This document shows positions 14,900-15,660 of a stretch of 15,660 nucleotides of DNA, piece by piece. The notes beneath the pieces are model-generated. The model saw only the letters and a list, made by a program, of their open reading frames with translations, was not told the DNA's origin and made no database searches. Source of the DNA: an uncultured bacterium (GTDB taxonomy: Bacteria; Actinomycetota; Actinomycetes; S36-B12); NCBI GenBank assembly GCA_903896585.1, contig CAITYI010000426.1:1-15660 (forward strand). The letters run 5' to 3'. The translations under genes and the position numbers were made by a program. Position 1 is the stretch's first letter; each line of letters opens with the position of its first letter.

Positions 14900-15323
14900 C
14901 CAACCCAATACCTTAAGGCATCATGCTGTCACGGGTCCGTCAGCCTCTGTCCTTCAAGATTTCTATGCCTACTTCGGGTTCATCCAACTAATCGTGGAGG
15001 AGTTTCCCAACCCCGATTACATCAAGACACTCACGGGCGGCGCTTGGTCCGCGGCACGCATTCTGAAGCTCAGGAATGAGGTAGGAGATGTCCTTGAGAT
15101 CATTGAGCCGCTTGATCCTTCAGGTTTAGTAACCTTTGGTGGTGCTGGAAATTGGTCCCACCTCGCCTTCTCGGTCAACGATTGCGATCAGGCTGTCAAA
15201 GATGTTTTGGCTATGGGAGGTCAACTGGTGGGTGGTCCTGTTACCAATCCGGAAGCCCCCTACAAGGTTGCCTATGTTCGGGATCCTCACTACAACCTAC
15301 TGGAGATTGTCCAAGCTCTCTGA
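14877..15323 (+). CDS. VOC-fold (glyoxalase/epimerase superfamily) protein
   Basis: This 148-residue vicinal-oxygen-chelate protein has two paired beta-alpha-beta modules. The first strand carries LRHHAV, the centre has VLEIIEPL, the second module begins WSHLAFSVND, and the last strand is NLLEIVQAL. His residues in the first and third strands and the Glu of LLEI match metal ligands of glyoxalase I and methylmalonyl-CoA epimerase. An epimerase, isomerase or lyase acting on a small oxygenated compound is therefore expected. ATG 14877 has AGG nine bases upstream and is preferred over TTG 14871. The gene overlaps the aminotransferase gene by 23 bases in another frame, so it belongs to the operon. 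The role in the pathway is unknown; epimerisation of a carbon next to a carbonyl is possible. Confidence 0.78.
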   Translation: MSQHGTASQPNTLRHHAVTGPSASVLQDFYAYFGFIQLIVEEFPNPDYIKTLTGGAWSAARILKLRNEVGDVLEIIEPLDPSGLVTFGGAGNWSHLAFSVNDCDQAVKDVLAMGGQLVGGPVTNPEAPYKVAYVRDPHYNLLEIVQAL

Positions 15324-15370
15324 AACATGCTTGGGTTCTTCCAAGGCAATTAATCTAGGTCGTGCATGTT
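15324..15370 (+). promoter_or_regulatory. Inverted repeat and hairpin in the leader of the last gene
   Basis: AACATGC (15324-15330) begins directly after the VOC stop codon. Its perfect complement GCATGTT (15364-15370) ends directly before the AGGAGG ribosome binding site. Between them CTTGG (15330-15334) pairs with CCAAG (15341-15345) over a six-base loop. This nested structure fills the 62-base gap and could adjust translation or partly terminate transcription before the methyltransferase. Confidence 0.35.
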
Positions 15371-15385
15371 AGGAGGATTTGGAAA

Positions 15386-15660
15386 GTGGCACATTCAAGT
15401 GAGAACGAATTTACTGCAAGTGAGACATGGCAACAGGCCGTCCAGATATCGTGTGGTTACGAAGATCCCCATTTGGTTTCGAACCTAGTGTCCCAGTTGC
15501 GTAACCATTCTCCTTGGAAAACGGATCGCAGCTCTGATAAGTACCTTGATGAGCGAACCTTGCAACTCCTGTACGGACTCCAACTCGTGGCTGCGCACGT
15601 CGGTCCACGGTTTCGAGTAGCAGACATTGGTGGTGGGAATGGCTATATGGCTTACAGTGC
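15386..15660 (+). CDS. N-terminal part of a methyltransferase, TIGR04325-like
   Basis: A frame begins at GTG 15386, nine bases or so after AGGAGG (15371-15376), and runs off the right edge after 91 codons. It includes ETWQQAVQISCGYEDPHLV, a pattern like the start of the TIGR04325 (LIC12133-type) putative methyltransferases found in O-antigen clusters. It then has RVADIGGGNGYMAY, which is a class I SAM-binding glycine motif at about residues 76-89. The rest is missing because the window ends. It is separated from the VOC gene by only 62 bases and is probably in the same transcript. Methylation of the finished sugar or of the glycan is a likely role. The general methyltransferase call is firm; the subfamily is less sure. 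Confidence 0.7.
   Translation, partial: MAHSSENEFTASETWQQAVQISCGYEDPHLVSNLVSQLRNHSPWKTDRSSDKYLDERTLQLLYGLQLVAAHVGPRFRVADIGGGNGYMAYS

Noticed and set aside
8798..15323. Classical sialic, legionaminic or pseudaminic acid operon
   Set aside because: There is no UDP-sugar 2-epimerase, 4,6-dehydratase or N-acetyltransferase gene in the window, and a GmhA-like isomerase and class III aminotransferase are present instead.
1..15660. CRISPR array, tRNA or rRNA genes, complete insertion sequence
   Set aside because: No regularly spaced repeats, tRNA-like cloverleaf, rRNA sequence or transposase was recognised on either strand.

Overview
The window is a surface-polysaccharide biosynthesis region of about 15.7 kb from a bacterium of intermediate GC content (about 50% by eye). 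TAnnnT-type -10 elements, a possible leaderless gene start and the codon preferences are compatible with a moderate-GC actinobacterium. No phylogenetic marker is present, so this assignment is only a weak inference.

Region 1 (1-3443, + strand) looks like the end of an O-antigen-type export and assembly cluster. It holds the last 35 codons of a protein resembling the carbohydrate-binding tail of a Wzt-type ABC exporter subunit, a two-domain GT2 glycosyltransferase, and a GT4 glycosyltransferase. The three genes overlap by a few bases and are probably co-transcribed. Region 2 (3601-5448, - strand) is a complete half-size ABC exporter (membrane part plus ATPase) convergent to the glycosyltransferases.

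Region 3 (about 5449-7737) is mostly without convincing genes. A HAD phosphatase gene with a perfect Shine-Dalgarno sequence stands alone in it. Around it lie about 740 and 820 bases of sparse, possibly decayed sequence, including an apparent gene remnant with an in-frame stop (7552-7776). Region 4 (7738-8757, - strand) is a class I methyltransferase with an N-terminal four-cysteine motif. It is divergently transcribed from the next operon, and the two genes share a short intergenic promoter region.

Region 5 (8798-15660, + strand) is the main interest: a tightly overlapped operon encoding, in order, a NeuB-family ulosonate synthase, a GmhA-like SIS isomerase, a xylose-isomerase-like TIM barrel isomerase/epimerase, two SDR oxidoreductases, an acylneuraminate-type cytidylyltransferase, a class III aminotransferase, a VOC-fold protein and the start of a second methyltransferase. 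A NeuB-like condensing enzyme plus a CMP-transferase implies that a 3-deoxy-2-ulosonic acid (sialic-acid-like or Kdo-like sugar) is made and activated as a CMP-sugar. The usual genes for sialic, legionaminic or pseudaminic acid precursors (UDP-GlcNAc 2-epimerase, 4,6-dehydratase, N-acetyltransferase) are not in the window. The SIS isomerase suggests instead that a ketose phosphate is converted to the aldose substrate. The SDR and class III aminotransferase genes suggest oxidation followed by transamination to install an amino group. The product is therefore plausibly an atypical amino-modified ulosonic acid, further tailored by the methyltransferases and attached to the surface glycan. The gene families are recognised from motifs; the pathway is inference.
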